From an uncultured Verrucomicrobia subdivision 3 bacterium (lineage in GTDB: Bacteria; Verrucomicrobiota; Verrucomicrobiia; Limisphaerales; UBA11358), in the NCBI GenBank assembly GCA_903922735.1, contig CAIXUZ010000050.1, positions 20,396 to 84,395 of the forward strand: DNA of 64,000 nucleotides, written 5' to 3'. The notes beneath the pieces were generated by a model that did not search any database, was not told where the DNA came from, and saw nothing but the letters and a program-made list of their open reading frames with translations. Position 1 is the first letter of the stretch, and the number at the start of each line of letters is the position of its first letter. Positions 14,600 through 23,001 of the stretch are shown here, one piece after another. Made by a program: the position numbers and the translations under genes.

Positions 14600-14690
14600 G
14601 GTTTGAAAAAGAGAGCGGCGAACCGGCTTTTTCACACCCGGTTTTCGCCAATTCGCCGCCTTGCCGTTCACGAGAACGGAAGTTCTATTG
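14600..14690. terminator. Inverted repeats between convergent MFS and HupE-like genes
   Basis: AGCGGCGAACCGG is mirrored by CCGG and GGCGAATTCGCC-like words a few bases on, and TTCTCGTGAACG forms a further small stem. The hairpins lie between two convergent stops and probably end both transcripts; no strong T tract is seen. Confidence 0.4.
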
Positions 14691-14701
14691 TTTGGTGATT
14701 C

Positions 14702-15874
14702 TCACCTGGAAAAGAATTGTTCGTGCATTGCCACCATCAAGTAATAAGCCCCGCAAACCGCGATGGCTCCCGAACCACAGCGGAGCCAGATGGCGGAAAA
14801 ACTGCTTTTCCATTTGTGCCGGCTCAACTTCAATAGGCCGAACAATGGTAAAACGACCGTTTGGTGTCCGATTTCCACGCCCAGACTGAATGCGCCGAGC
14901 GCAATCCAGATGCCGATGGATGGCAATCCCGCCATCGCATCCAGTAAACCGCCGGCAAAACCCAGCCCGTGAATCAGCCCGAAGCCAAATGCCACCGCGA
15001 GGCGGGCAGGGGAATGAGCGCGATCCGGCCAAAAAATGTTTTCCACCGCCACAAACACGATGCTCAACGCGATGACCGGCTCAACGACGAATGCCGGCAG
15101 CCGGATGATGTCGAAGACCGACAATGCCAGCGTCAAGGTGTGAGCCGATGTGAACGCGGCGATGACCTTGAACATTTCCAGAAAGTTTCGGGTGGCCAGC
15201 ACGAGCGCCGCAATGAATAGCAGATGATCGTAGCCGGTAAGGATGTGCCGGATGCCATGCCAGAGGTAGGCGCCGAATGTGCGCCAGTTGCCGTTTGCGA
15301 GCGGCGGGTTCCTGGTGGCAGAACTCGCGGGCCAGCCCGTGGCCACACTCACGGGCTGCTGGCTTGGTAGCAGCCAGGCATTGACCAAATCAGTCTCCCG
15401 GCTTTTCATCCGCAAGACATAATTCACACTCCAGGCCGAGCCGGCCGCGTAAGGACATTCCTTGAGCATGTCGTGATACAATGTCAGTTCCGCCGGCGGC
15501 AAACCGGTCAGCGGATATTCGAGTTCATATTGGCAAAATGTATTTTCCGCCTGATCAAATTCCGTCGGCAGCGTCAGGCCGATCACCTGGCCGGCTAGAC
15601 TGTTGGTGGCCGCCCATATGAAAAGGTGTTTAAGCACATAATCGCGATGATGGTCCGCCGCTCCCTTCAATACTTTCATGTCCTCTCCGTCGAAAGAGCT
15701 TGGGTCAACCTTTTGGGCCACCATGATTTCCCGAAGCGAAACATCCACTGCGACATGCACACGCCCGGTTTCAACCTGAACCCACAGCGCATCCTGCAGC
15801 ATCGGATGGGCGCTCGCCGCGAGCTGGATGACCAGCGCGAGGTAGCAGGCTGTAAATCGTGCGCGCATGATCAT
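14702..15874 (-). CDS. HupE/UreJ-like membrane protein with periplasmic N-terminal domain
   Basis: The product is 390 residues, with signal peptide MIMRARFTACYLALVIQLAASA. A periplasmic domain of about 170 residues follows, then seven or so membrane spans of the HupE/UreJ_2 type. Conserved polar residues sit in the spans: GIRHILTGYDHLLF, SAHTLTLAL, FGLIHGLGFAGG and EIGHQ. HupE and UreJ are linked to nickel or cobalt uptake; this longer branch with an N-terminal extension is uncharacterised as far as I know. The ATG at 15874 overlaps the stop of the YHYH gene (ATGA), so the two are translationally coupled. An alternative start is the ATG at 15868. Association with a multicopper oxidase suggests a metal role. 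Confidence 0.85.
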   Translation of the reverse strand: MIMRARFTACYLALVIQLAASAHPMLQDALWVQVETGRVHVAVDVSLREIMVAQKVDPSSFDGEDMKVLKGAADHHRDYVLKHLFIWAATNSLAGQVIGLTLPTEFDQAENTFCQYELEYPLTGLPPAELTLYHDMLKECPYAAGSAWSVNYVLRMKSRETDLVNAWLLPSQQPVSVATGWPASSATRNPPLANGNWRTFGAYLWHGIRHILTGYDHLLFIAALVLATRNFLEMFKVIAAFTSAHTLTLALSVFDIIRLPAFVVEPVIALSIVFVAVENIFWPDRAHSPARLAVAFGFGLIHGLGFAGGLLDAMAGLPSIGIWIALGAFSLGVEIGHQTVVLPLFGLLKLSRHKWKSSFSAIWLRCGSGAIAVCGAYYLMVAMHEQFFSR

Positions 15875-17211
15875 GCGCCCGGAGGTTGCGGATAAATTGC
15901 TTTCCACTCCCTGCCGCCACTCGTGATTTCCTTTGGCCAGGCGCCACCCTTTTCCACGGCCGGACCACATGAAACAAATTTTCCGCTAGTGGGCGCGACG
16001 AAAGCCGGGGTCGCTTCCGCTGAATTGTTTTTCCGCTCTAGATTGGCCGGCGGCCGATTCGGCGGGGGGCGGTTTCCGTCGGGGCGTGCGCCATTGAGTC
16101 GTGCGCCATTATCATTCCGCCCGTCGCCGGCCCGATTGGTCTGAACCAGCGTCGTGCCGTCGGCGTTGGCATAGGTGAATACCCAGCTTCCGTTCCCGCT
16201 GGTCGCGTAGTTCACCGCTGCCGGCCTTCCATTTACAACATATTTGAGGGAGATGGATTTTTCATCCGGCGATTTTGTGAATCCGATAATCGCCGCCCCG
16301 CGCAACGGCGCTCCTGCGCCGCGAAAGTGCTGCGCCCGTGGCTGCGGGTCGACCTGTTGACCCGCCTCGGTGACTTCACCGTGAAAGCCGCCGTTGACGT
16401 ACGGATATTTTGTTGAGGCGTGGTAGTGGTAACCTTGGCTGTCCGTCGTATGGCCATTGAAGGCGTCGAGTCCGGCCGGCGGCAATCCGTCCGGTTCCGT
16501 CAGCCCGAAAATCGGATAGCCGTCGAGCGCATAGGCGATGGGCAGTGATTTGCCGACGATGCTTTGCAGGTGCAGCGGGGCGGCATGGTAATGATAATCA
16601 TCCGCCCGCCCGCAATGGCCGCCCCATTGGTCCAGCTCACCGATTTGAGCGGAGATTTCGCCGCGATTGTTTTGCGGGTTGAAAATTGGAATGCCGTTGG
16701 CGGCGATGGCAATGGCTCCGCGCAGAAAGTGATTTTTGATCGTCTGGGGCTGGGCGGCAGGAATCGGTGCGAGCGGAAGCCGCCACGCATTGTCGCCGAA
16801 ATACGGTTGCGGCAACGGGACTTGCTGTTGCCAGGCCGTGATGCCCACCATCATGTTGTGGGCGGGCAGGCCACCGCTTTCGATGTAGAGAAAGGAATTG
16901 TCCCACCGCACCTTCACGCGCGGCGCAAACACTTCGAACGCTTTTGCCTGTGCTGGCTTTTGGGCGCTCGCGGCTGCGCCGGTTGCTTGACTCCGGCTTG
17001 GGCGCGTGTCGGCTTGAGCCAGGAGAAACCATTTTGGCGTTACGGTTTCCGGAGGGCGCACTGCCCAGTCGTAGTGCGAATGCGCTGCATCGCCGTTCAA
17101 GTCGTGTGGTGATGCGACGACCTCAAATGCCAATAGAATCCCAATGGCGCAGGTAATGATTGTCATGTGACTGGAGCGCATGCTGCTCATGTTTCTAGAA
17201 TCCGTTGTCAT
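15871..17211 (-). CDS. Secreted YHYH domain protein with disordered Asn/Arg/Pro-rich segment
   Basis: Protein of up to 446 residues, exported by the signal peptide in MRSSHMTIITCAIGILLAFE. The YHYH domain has its two name-giving motifs, DYHYHAAP near residue 203 and GYHYHAST near 262, plus ALDGYPIFG and NGGFHGEV. Function of this domain is not established; the clustered histidines suggest metal binding. Toward the C-terminus is a low-complexity stretch (RAGDGRNDNGARLNGARPDG and NRPPPNRPP) resembling tails on other proteins of this cluster. A PmrA-like box lies 24 bases upstream of the ATG at 17211. Starts at 17190 or 17181 would give a tidier signal peptide. Confidence 0.82.
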   Translation of the reverse strand: MTTDSRNMSSMRSSHMTIITCAIGILLAFEVVASPHDLNGDAAHSHYDWAVRPPETVTPKWFLLAQADTRPSRSQATGAAASAQKPAQAKAFEVFAPRVKVRWDNSFLYIESGGLPAHNMMVGITAWQQQVPLPQPYFGDNAWRLPLAPIPAAQPQTIKNHFLRGAIAIAANGIPIFNPQNNRGEISAQIGELDQWGGHCGRADDYHYHAAPLHLQSIVGKSLPIAYALDGYPIFGLTEPDGLPPAGLDAFNGHTTDSQGYHYHASTKYPYVNGGFHGEVTEAGQQVDPQPRAQHFRGAGAPLRGAAIIGFTKSPDEKSISLKYVVNGRPAAVNYATSGNGSWVFTYANADGTTLVQTNRAGDGRNDNGARLNGARPDGNRPPPNRPPANLERKNNSAEATPAFVAPTSGKFVSCGPAVEKGGAWPKEITSGGREWKAIYPQPPGA

Positions 17212-17234
17212 GATTTCAAGCTACGTCAATTTAC

Positions 17235-17251
17235 CTTAAGGCAAGGTTAAG
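17235..17251 (-). promoter_or_regulatory. PmrA-box-like direct repeat upstream of the YHYH-hupE operon
   Basis: On the minus strand it reads CTTAAC-CTTGC-CTTAAG, then GTAAATTG. The half-sites are 11 bases apart, as in OmpR-family direct repeats, and the box ends 24 bases before the start codon. Three similar boxes occur in the window. Confidence 0.75.
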
Positions 17252-17311
17252 AATTATCATCAACGGACTTGTTTTATAAATTTATTAGCATCAATGCCTG
17301 CCTGGCGCTCG

Positions 17312-19321
17312 TTACTTGGGTGCAGTAGTGCAAATAGGATCATTGGCCAAGGCGGCGGATTTCTGTGCCGTCAATGCCGCCGGCACGTTTCCGGTTAGGT
17401 CGGAGTTGAGCGGCATTTTCACGCGGTAAAATCCAGGCGACTGCGCCAGCCGCGCGGGGTTGGTTTCCACGAAACTCGCCAGCGAGCCGGGACTGGTCAC
17501 GGTGGTGACATCGTTCCAGCTGGGGTTGGTGATGTTAGTGGCAAATTGCAGGGCGTAGGTTGTGCCCGTGGTGGCTTTGAAGCTGATGGTGGCGTTCGTT
17601 GCGCCCAGCCGGGTGAAGTTGGTGATGATCAGGTTCTCGGTTTGATTGTTCACCACGATGAACTGTCCCATCATGCCGCCATCCTCGTGGTTCAAGAAAT
17701 GGCAGTGGAACATGAACGGGTTCGATCCGCTCGCAAAATCGTCGAATTTGGCGATGACGCTCACCGATTCCGTGCGCGGCACATAGACGGTGTCTTTCCA
17801 GCCGGATTCATAAGGGGCATTCGTTCCGGTCGTCGTGACCTGGGTGCCGCTGCGGGCAACGATGTAGAATTTCACGTCGTGGATGTGCAGCGAGTGGCTG
17901 AACACGTTCCCGGCGGCGATGGTCCACATTTGCGTGCTGTTCAGTGAAATCGTGAAATTGTTTGAATAGGCACTATACGTCTTGTTGTTGAAAGTGAAAC
18001 CCGGCGTGGCGCCGTTGCCGCCGGTCACGGTGATGGTGTTTGTGCTCGAGGCGTCCGAGCGTCTCCAATACGTGTTCGTGACCAGCGTCAGTGGCAGGTT
18101 GGTGATGGCATTAGCCGTCCGGTTGGTGCCGACGATGATGTGCAGCAGGGTGAAATTGGTGTGGTTCAGCCAGCCGCTGTTTTCAGGGCCATCCGCGCCA
18201 TTAGGCACGCGGGCTTCCGCTTCCACGCCGGGAAAGCCGGCTTCCGGTCCCGGTGTCGGTTGAAGCAAGCCGCTGATTTCGCCATTGAACGCCTTCAAAT
18301 CCATCGTCGACCCGGGCGGATTGGTGGTAAGGTCCAGCAAAATTTCCACGCGTTCGCCGACCATCATCTTTATGCGCGCAACCGGCACGGGGGCGTTTAA
18401 AAGCCCCTGGTCGTTGCCGATGACGTAATAGATACCGTTCGTCGAGGCCGTGACGCTGTTGCTGAAGCCGAGATTGTAGCCGCGTTGGATTTCGCCGTTG
18501 AGCAGGCGCAGGCGCACCATTTGCGGCGGCAGCACGACCTGCGCGTTGTAGGTTCCATTCACCAAGGCAATGTCACCATAGTTGTCCCGCGACGAAGTGC
18601 TGCCGTCGCTCTGTGTATATTGGCCGACGGCGAACTGGTTTCCAGGTTTGATGCCGTTATAAGCGTTGGTCAGGAATCGGCGGCTCGTCAAGACCAGTGG
18701 TACGTCATCCACGCCATAAGTCCGCGGCAATGGCAGCGATGCCTCCGCCGCGTCCTTGACGATGATGAATCCGCCTGCACCGTAGGTGAGCTGGCTCTGC
18801 GTGGTCATGTGCAGATGCGGATGATACCAATAAGTCGCCGCGCGGTTCAGCATTGTGAAAGACGGTGACCATACGGTTTTCGTGGCGATGGGCTGGTGCG
18901 GGCCGCCATCCATGATCGCGGGAATATGTAGCCCATGCCAATGCACCGTGGTGGCTTCCGGCAGGTTATTCGTCACGTTGATCCGCACGTAATCACTGTT
19001 GCTCATGATGAGCGTCGGCCCCCAGAATGGCATCCCGTTGTAGCCGTAAGTGACCGTCGGTGCGCCGTTCGAGTAGATGTTCAGCGGCGGATTGGTGAGA
19101 GCCCAGAACTGCTTGTTCGTTTGCCCCAGCCAGAGATTGAATGTCGTGCCCGTGAGGGCCGGTGGAATGGTGAGGTCATTATAAACAACTGCGGAATTAA
19201 CGGTGGCCGTCATTACGAGCAGGGCAAAGCCGCTACACCTTGCAATGATGGCTCTCATTGTGTTTTTCTTTAGGCTCATCATCACACCGATTACTTTAAT
19301 GAGCGATGAAGTTATCTTCAT
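17312..19321 (-). CDS. Secreted multicopper oxidase
   Basis: Protein of 669 residues with an N-terminal export signal (hydrophobic GFALLVMTATVNSA near residues 31-44). All four copper-binding motifs of laccase/CotA-type oxidases are present: HWHG (127-130), HPHLH (167-171), HSLHIHD in the third domain, and HCHFLNHEDGGMMGQF, which supplies the type 1 and type 3 ligands. The last 110 residues (TGTTYALQFATNITNPSWND ... FYRVK) are an Ig-like C-terminal module common in exported verrucomicrobial proteins; the FGE-ASST fusion upstream has one ending FYRIK. Substrate could be metal ions, phenols or bilirubin-like compounds. Only 3 bases separate it from the preceding gene, so the two are one operon. 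Confidence 0.93.
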   Translation of the reverse strand: MKITSSLIKVIGVMMSLKKNTMRAIIARCSGFALLVMTATVNSAVVYNDLTIPPALTGTTFNLWLGQTNKQFWALTNPPLNIYSNGAPTVTYGYNGMPFWGPTLIMSNSDYVRINVTNNLPEATTVHWHGLHIPAIMDGGPHQPIATKTVWSPSFTMLNRAATYWYHPHLHMTTQSQLTYGAGGFIIVKDAAEASLPLPRTYGVDDVPLVLTSRRFLTNAYNGIKPGNQFAVGQYTQSDGSTSSRDNYGDIALVNGTYNAQVVLPPQMVRLRLLNGEIQRGYNLGFSNSVTASTNGIYYVIGNDQGLLNAPVPVARIKMMVGERVEILLDLTTNPPGSTMDLKAFNGEISGLLQPTPGPEAGFPGVEAEARVPNGADGPENSGWLNHTNFTLLHIIVGTNRTANAITNLPLTLVTNTYWRRSDASSTNTITVTGGNGATPGFTFNNKTYSAYSNNFTISLNSTQMWTIAAGNVFSHSLHIHDVKFYIVARSGTQVTTTGTNAPYESGWKDTVYVPRTESVSVIAKFDDFASGSNPFMFHCHFLNHEDGGMMGQFIVVNNQTENLIITNFTRLGATNATISFKATTGTTYALQFATNITNPSWNDVTTVTSPGSLASFVETNPARLAQSPGFYRVKMPLNSDLTGNVPAALTAQKSAALANDPICTTAPK

Positions 19322-19324
19322 GGA

Positions 19325-22300
19325 TTATCGCGTCGCTTTGATCCGGTAGAACAGATTCGCGCCACCATTGCCGCCCGTATGGATTAGGTTGTTGGTAATG
19401 CTCGTCGGCGGGATATTCGTGAAAATGGCGGTCCATTGATTAGTGGTGAGCGAGGGGGAGCATTCAAGATACTGCCACGCGTTGTTGCCGCCGATCCAGG
19501 TGAGATTCACATTGCCGCCGGTAACCTGCAGACCGGTGATGGCCAGCCGCGAGGCGGCATTCGTGGGATTCAGGTCGGCGAGGTAGTTTTGCAGCGTGGT
19601 GTTGCCGTTGGCATTGATGAGCTTTGCCACGGATGCCAGCGTGGGGTCGAATCCGTAGGCGATGGCCCAGCCATCGGGAATGCCGTTGGTGGCGGAGGAC
19701 CAGACGTTGGGGTCGAGACCGTATTGATACTCCTGAAGATCGGTCAGGCCGTTGCCGGAATGACTGCTTGTGGCGTTCACGGCGGAAAGGCTGCCGAAAT
19801 GGGAGCGAACCCAGACATCCGGCAGGCCGAGGCCGACCGTGTCGGTCGCGGCCCCGGTGTAAGTCTCAATGGATCCGCGCGGCGTGAGGTCTTTTCCGGC
19901 GAATCCGGCGAAGTTGGTCGGGTAGCGGTGGACCTTGAAAACTTCATTCATCGTTTGCAGCGGAAAATTCGGGTTGCTATTCGGGTCGAAGGGGATGGTG
20001 CTGCCCTGCGCGTATGGCGTTGCGGCTGACGGATTGACGTATTGCCAGACAGTCTGGCGGTTGGTCGTGACTTCAAAGAGCGTGCCCCGGACGCCGAAGG
20101 TGATGAGCGTGTTGCCGTTCAGCTCGCGCTCCACGCCGCCAATGTCCGCGCCGTAGAAATTGGTGGCGGGGCTGTTGGTATAAACCCAAAAGTAATTCGT
20201 AGGGCCGAAATAGACGTTGCTCGCACCGGCATAGAAGCCGTTGGCGTTCACCGGTGGAACGATTTCGTCAATGGAGGTGTAGCAGGCGGAAGCCGGACTG
20301 ACACGGCCAATGCCGTTGTCGTGGATCAGAATGTGGCCCGCGCCGGGGCAGTTGCTGGGAACCCATGTCGCGCAATGCTGCTGCCAGAGCATTTCTTTGT
20401 GGGTGGAGTCAGTGAGATTACACGTTGCGGGATTACCCCAGCGGTAAAGCAAGTCGCCGCCTTTTCCGTATTTGCCGCCAGTATGACCGGCCGCTTGGAT
20501 GGTCGTGGTGCTATGGTCAATGACCCAAACCTCGGATTGGTTGCGGGAGCTGATAAGGATCTGGTCGAATTGCGGGTTGTAATCAATCCCGTTGAAGTGG
20601 TTCCAGAACTGCTGGAGATTGCCGGCATTGGCGTTGATGAGTTCAACGTGATTGCTGACCACGCCGTAGTTTGCCTTCGTCGCATCGTAATCCTGGATGA
20701 GATGATCCATGACATGCCATTCCCAGACAATGGTTCCGTTGGTCGTGCCGTCTTTTGCGTCCGGACGAACCTCGATAATGTAGTCGGGCAATAGAAAACC
20801 GCCGTCAGTCCTGACGGCGAGGTCGGTTTGCGCATTGGTTCTGAAACCGGCGGCAAGGAGATCTGCGAGATATTTCTTCTCGCAGGCGATCATGAGCACA
20901 TTGCCATTGGGCAACTGAGCGAGGTCGTGGTGGGTCATGTTGGTGGTGGTATTCAGTTCAAAGCACCAGACCAGATTGTTTTGCCAGTCCCTTTCCTCAA
21001 GCCGGCCGCCCTCGCCGCCGCCGGTGTTCAGCTTGGACTGGGCCCCCACGGAACAAGTGCGCAGCAGATGTCCCTCCGGCGTCAGATAATCACCGCGCCC
21101 CGGATTATACGAACTGGTCCACTGGTGGACATACTGGCCGCTGTTGTTTACCAAATAGGTTTTATTGCCCTGCATTGGCGACATCAGCGTGTAGCCGGGG
21201 CTGGCATTGGTGGAATTGAGAAACAGGCCGACCGTCTGTGAAATCTTTTCCGGCCGCATCACGCGGAAACCGGTCTGACTCCACTGACCGTTCGGATCAC
21301 CCGGCGGACCGCCGCCAAGAAAATAGGATGGGTCCCGATTGGAGACGCGGGCGTGGCCGTAGTCGTAGTCGTTTGCGGAATTACCGTTCCACCAGGTGCC
21401 GCCCCGCAGGCAGCGATAGGCAACAGCGCCGGGTGCGCTGTTGCTGGGAAAAAGATCCGACTGTGCGTAGGTCGGCCCGGGTGGATTCGTGACGATGTTG
21501 TTGTTCGTGCAATAGGCATAGTAAGTGTTCATATACCAGTCGTTGCACCATTCCCAGACGTTGCCGCCCATGTCGTAGAGTCCGTAGGGATTCGAACCAT
21601 CGCTGGTCTGGTACGTGAGCTGATTGCCGGGCCAGTTATAAGCGGACTTCAACCGCAGTGCGCCATTGTAAAAGCCCACCGGCGTCGTGCAGGGATAATC
21701 GTTGGTGGATTCGAATGGATCGTAGGAGTTTTCCCAGTTGGCGAACGTGCCGTCGGCATTGGTGTTCATGCCCCACGGGAACATGACATAAGGATTCGTC
21801 TGCCCGCCGTGCGCAGCGTATTCCCATTCCGCCTCGGTCGGCAGGCGGAATCCGTTCTTGGAGAAATCCACATCGCCGTTGGTGGTGTTGTAACACGAAT
21901 CGAAACCGCCTTGCTGGCTGAGCCAGTTGCAATACGCGATGGCGCCGAACCAGCGCACGCTCGTGACCGGATGCAGGTCGCGGCTGTTTAGGACGGTGAA
22001 GGAATTGTTTTGAAACTGGATGCGGCTGGAGGACGAGGCGTCGTGCGTGTAGAAAAAGACATTCGTGCCGCCGGCGGCGTAAACGATGTTCGTGCGGACT
22101 TCGATCAGTCCGTTCGTTATCGCATTATTGAGATAATCGCAATACTCGCGGCACGTGGTCGGTGTAATGGCCATGTAAAGCGGCGAGATGTAGACGTTGT
22201 GAACCGGGATTTCGTCCGTGTAATGCTTGAGGTCAATGTATTCAAATTGGTCGCCCATCAGACAATTGCCGCCCGGAATCCGCACGAACTGGGCGCTGAA

Positions 22301-22900
22301 AGGGATGATGACATTTGTCGTGCCGAACGTGACCGTGAGCGTGATCTGGTCGAGCCAGATACGCGCGTTCGCCGCGCCGCCGCTGAATTGAAATTGAAGC
22401 AATAGGTTGCTGACTAGATCCGCGGGCTGAAGCGTGTAAGTGTAATTGCGCCAGGTGTGATTCGTGCCGGAAGTTTCGCTTAAGCGTGCCGTGAAGCCCC
22501 CGCCGGAATTGATCAGCAATGCCCAGCCATTGTTGTTGGTCAGACCGGTGGTGTTGAGGTAAAAGCTGAGCGAGCCGCTCGTGCCGCGCGCATCAATCCC
22601 CAGCGTCGTGATGATGGAGCTTTCGGCCAGATTGGTGGTGCCTGTCTTGAATGACAACCCGTTGGTATGGCCGCTGCCATAGTTAGCGTTTGAATTTTGC
22701 TCGAAAGGATTGCTTAAGCCGTTGGTAAAAACTATCCATGCGTTGTCACAGCCGCCGCCCGTCCAGGGTTTTTGCGGGTTTGTCCCCATGGTTTCCGAGA
22801 ACACGACTGCGTTGGTCGTTGCTGCTGTGGTACGCCAAACATCAATCACACCCAAGGCCAGCGCGGCCAAAAAGGTTATAGTGATACGGCGCATGCTCAT
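19325..22900 (-). CDS. Giant secreted fusion: FGE/SUMF1-fold domain + arylsulfotransferase-like propeller
   Basis: The product is 1191 residues. In order it has a signal peptide, a beta-sandwich-like region (about 30-195), a SUMF1/FGE-sulfatase fold (about 205-550: FVRIPGGNCLMGD, FRLPTEAEWEYAAHGG, YDMGGNVWEWCND, CLRGGTWWNG, GFRVMRPE), an ASST-like propeller (about 557-1010: VGLFLNS, HHDLAQLPNGNVLM, VWEWHVMDHLIQDYD, VWVIDHSTTT, GAGHILIHDNG, NTLITFGVRG), two G..PD.W modules and a terminal FYRIK module. In true FGE the C-terminal segment carries a Cys pair; here the matching stretch WWNGNSANDYDYGH has none. A PmrA-like box lies 25 bases upstream of the ATG at 22900; a GTG at 22906 is an alternative start. 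Co-transcribed with the multicopper oxidase. Confidence 0.88.
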   Translation of the reverse strand: MSMRRITITFLAALALGVIDVWRTTAATTNAVVFSETMGTNPQKPWTGGGCDNAWIVFTNGLSNPFEQNSNANYGSGHTNGLSFKTGTTNLAESSIITTLGIDARGTSGSLSFYLNTTGLTNNNGWALLINSGGGFTARLSETSGTNHTWRNYTYTLQPADLVSNLLLQFQFSGGAANARIWLDQITLTVTFGTTNVIIPFSAQFVRIPGGNCLMGDQFEYIDLKHYTDEIPVHNVYISPLYMAITPTTCREYCDYLNNAITNGLIEVRTNIVYAAGGTNVFFYTHDASSSSRIQFQNNSFTVLNSRDLHPVTSVRWFGAIAYCNWLSQQGGFDSCYNTTNGDVDFSKNGFRLPTEAEWEYAAHGGQTNPYVMFPWGMNTNADGTFANWENSYDPFESTNDYPCTTPVGFYNGALRLKSAYNWPGNQLTYQTSDGSNPYGLYDMGGNVWEWCNDWYMNTYYAYCTNNNIVTNPPGPTYAQSDLFPSNSAPGAVAYRCLRGGTWWNGNSANDYDYGHARVSNRDPSYFLGGGPPGDPNGQWSQTGFRVMRPEKISQTVGLFLNSTNASPGYTLMSPMQGNKTYLVNNSGQYVHQWTSSYNPGRGDYLTPEGHLLRTCSVGAQSKLNTGGGEGGRLEERDWQNNLVWCFELNTTTNMTHHDLAQLPNGNVLMIACEKKYLADLLAAGFRTNAQTDLAVRTDGGFLLPDYIIEVRPDAKDGTTNGTIVWEWHVMDHLIQDYDATKANYGVVSNHVELINANAGNLQQFWNHFNGIDYNPQFDQILISSRNQSEVWVIDHSTTTIQAAGHTGGKYGKGGDLLYRWGNPATCNLTDSTHKEMLWQQHCATWVPSNCPGAGHILIHDNGIGRVSPASACYTSIDEIVPPVNANGFYAGASNVYFGPTNYFWVYTNSPATNFYGADIGGVERELNGNTLITFGVRGTLFEVTTNRQTVWQYVNPSAATPYAQGSTIPFDPNSNPNFPLQTMNEVFKVHRYPTNFAGFAGKDLTPRGSIETYTGAATDTVGLGLPDVWVRSHFGSLSAVNATSSHSGNGLTDLQEYQYGLDPNVWSSATNGIPDGWAIAYGFDPTLASVAKLINANGNTTLQNYLADLNPTNAASRLAITGLQVTGGNVNLTWIGGNNAWQYLECSPSLTTNQWTAIFTNIPPTSITNNLIHTGGNGGANLFYRIKATR

Positions 22901-22924
22901 GGCCACAATGTATGCAAAGTAACC

Positions 22925-22941
22925 TTAAGCTGGCATTAAGC
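22925..22941 (-). promoter_or_regulatory. PmrA-box-like direct repeat upstream of the FGE-ASST/oxidase operon
   Basis: On the minus strand it is CTTAAT-GCCAG-CTTAAG followed by GTTACTTTGCATACATTG. It matches the PmrA consensus YTTAAK-N5-YTTAAK exactly. TACATT about 11 bases downstream is a fair -10 element, which would give a very short leader. Confidence 0.82.
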
Positions 22942-23001
22942 CGGAACGCCATATTCTTTCACCGCGAATCACAGCCTCATTCCGAAGCGTTGATATAACG
23001 G

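Noticed and set aside
13260..14651. 463-codon minus-strand frame opposite the MFS gene
   Set aside because: Low-complexity Gln/Arg/Asp-rich translation without domain, mirror of the MFS coding frame.
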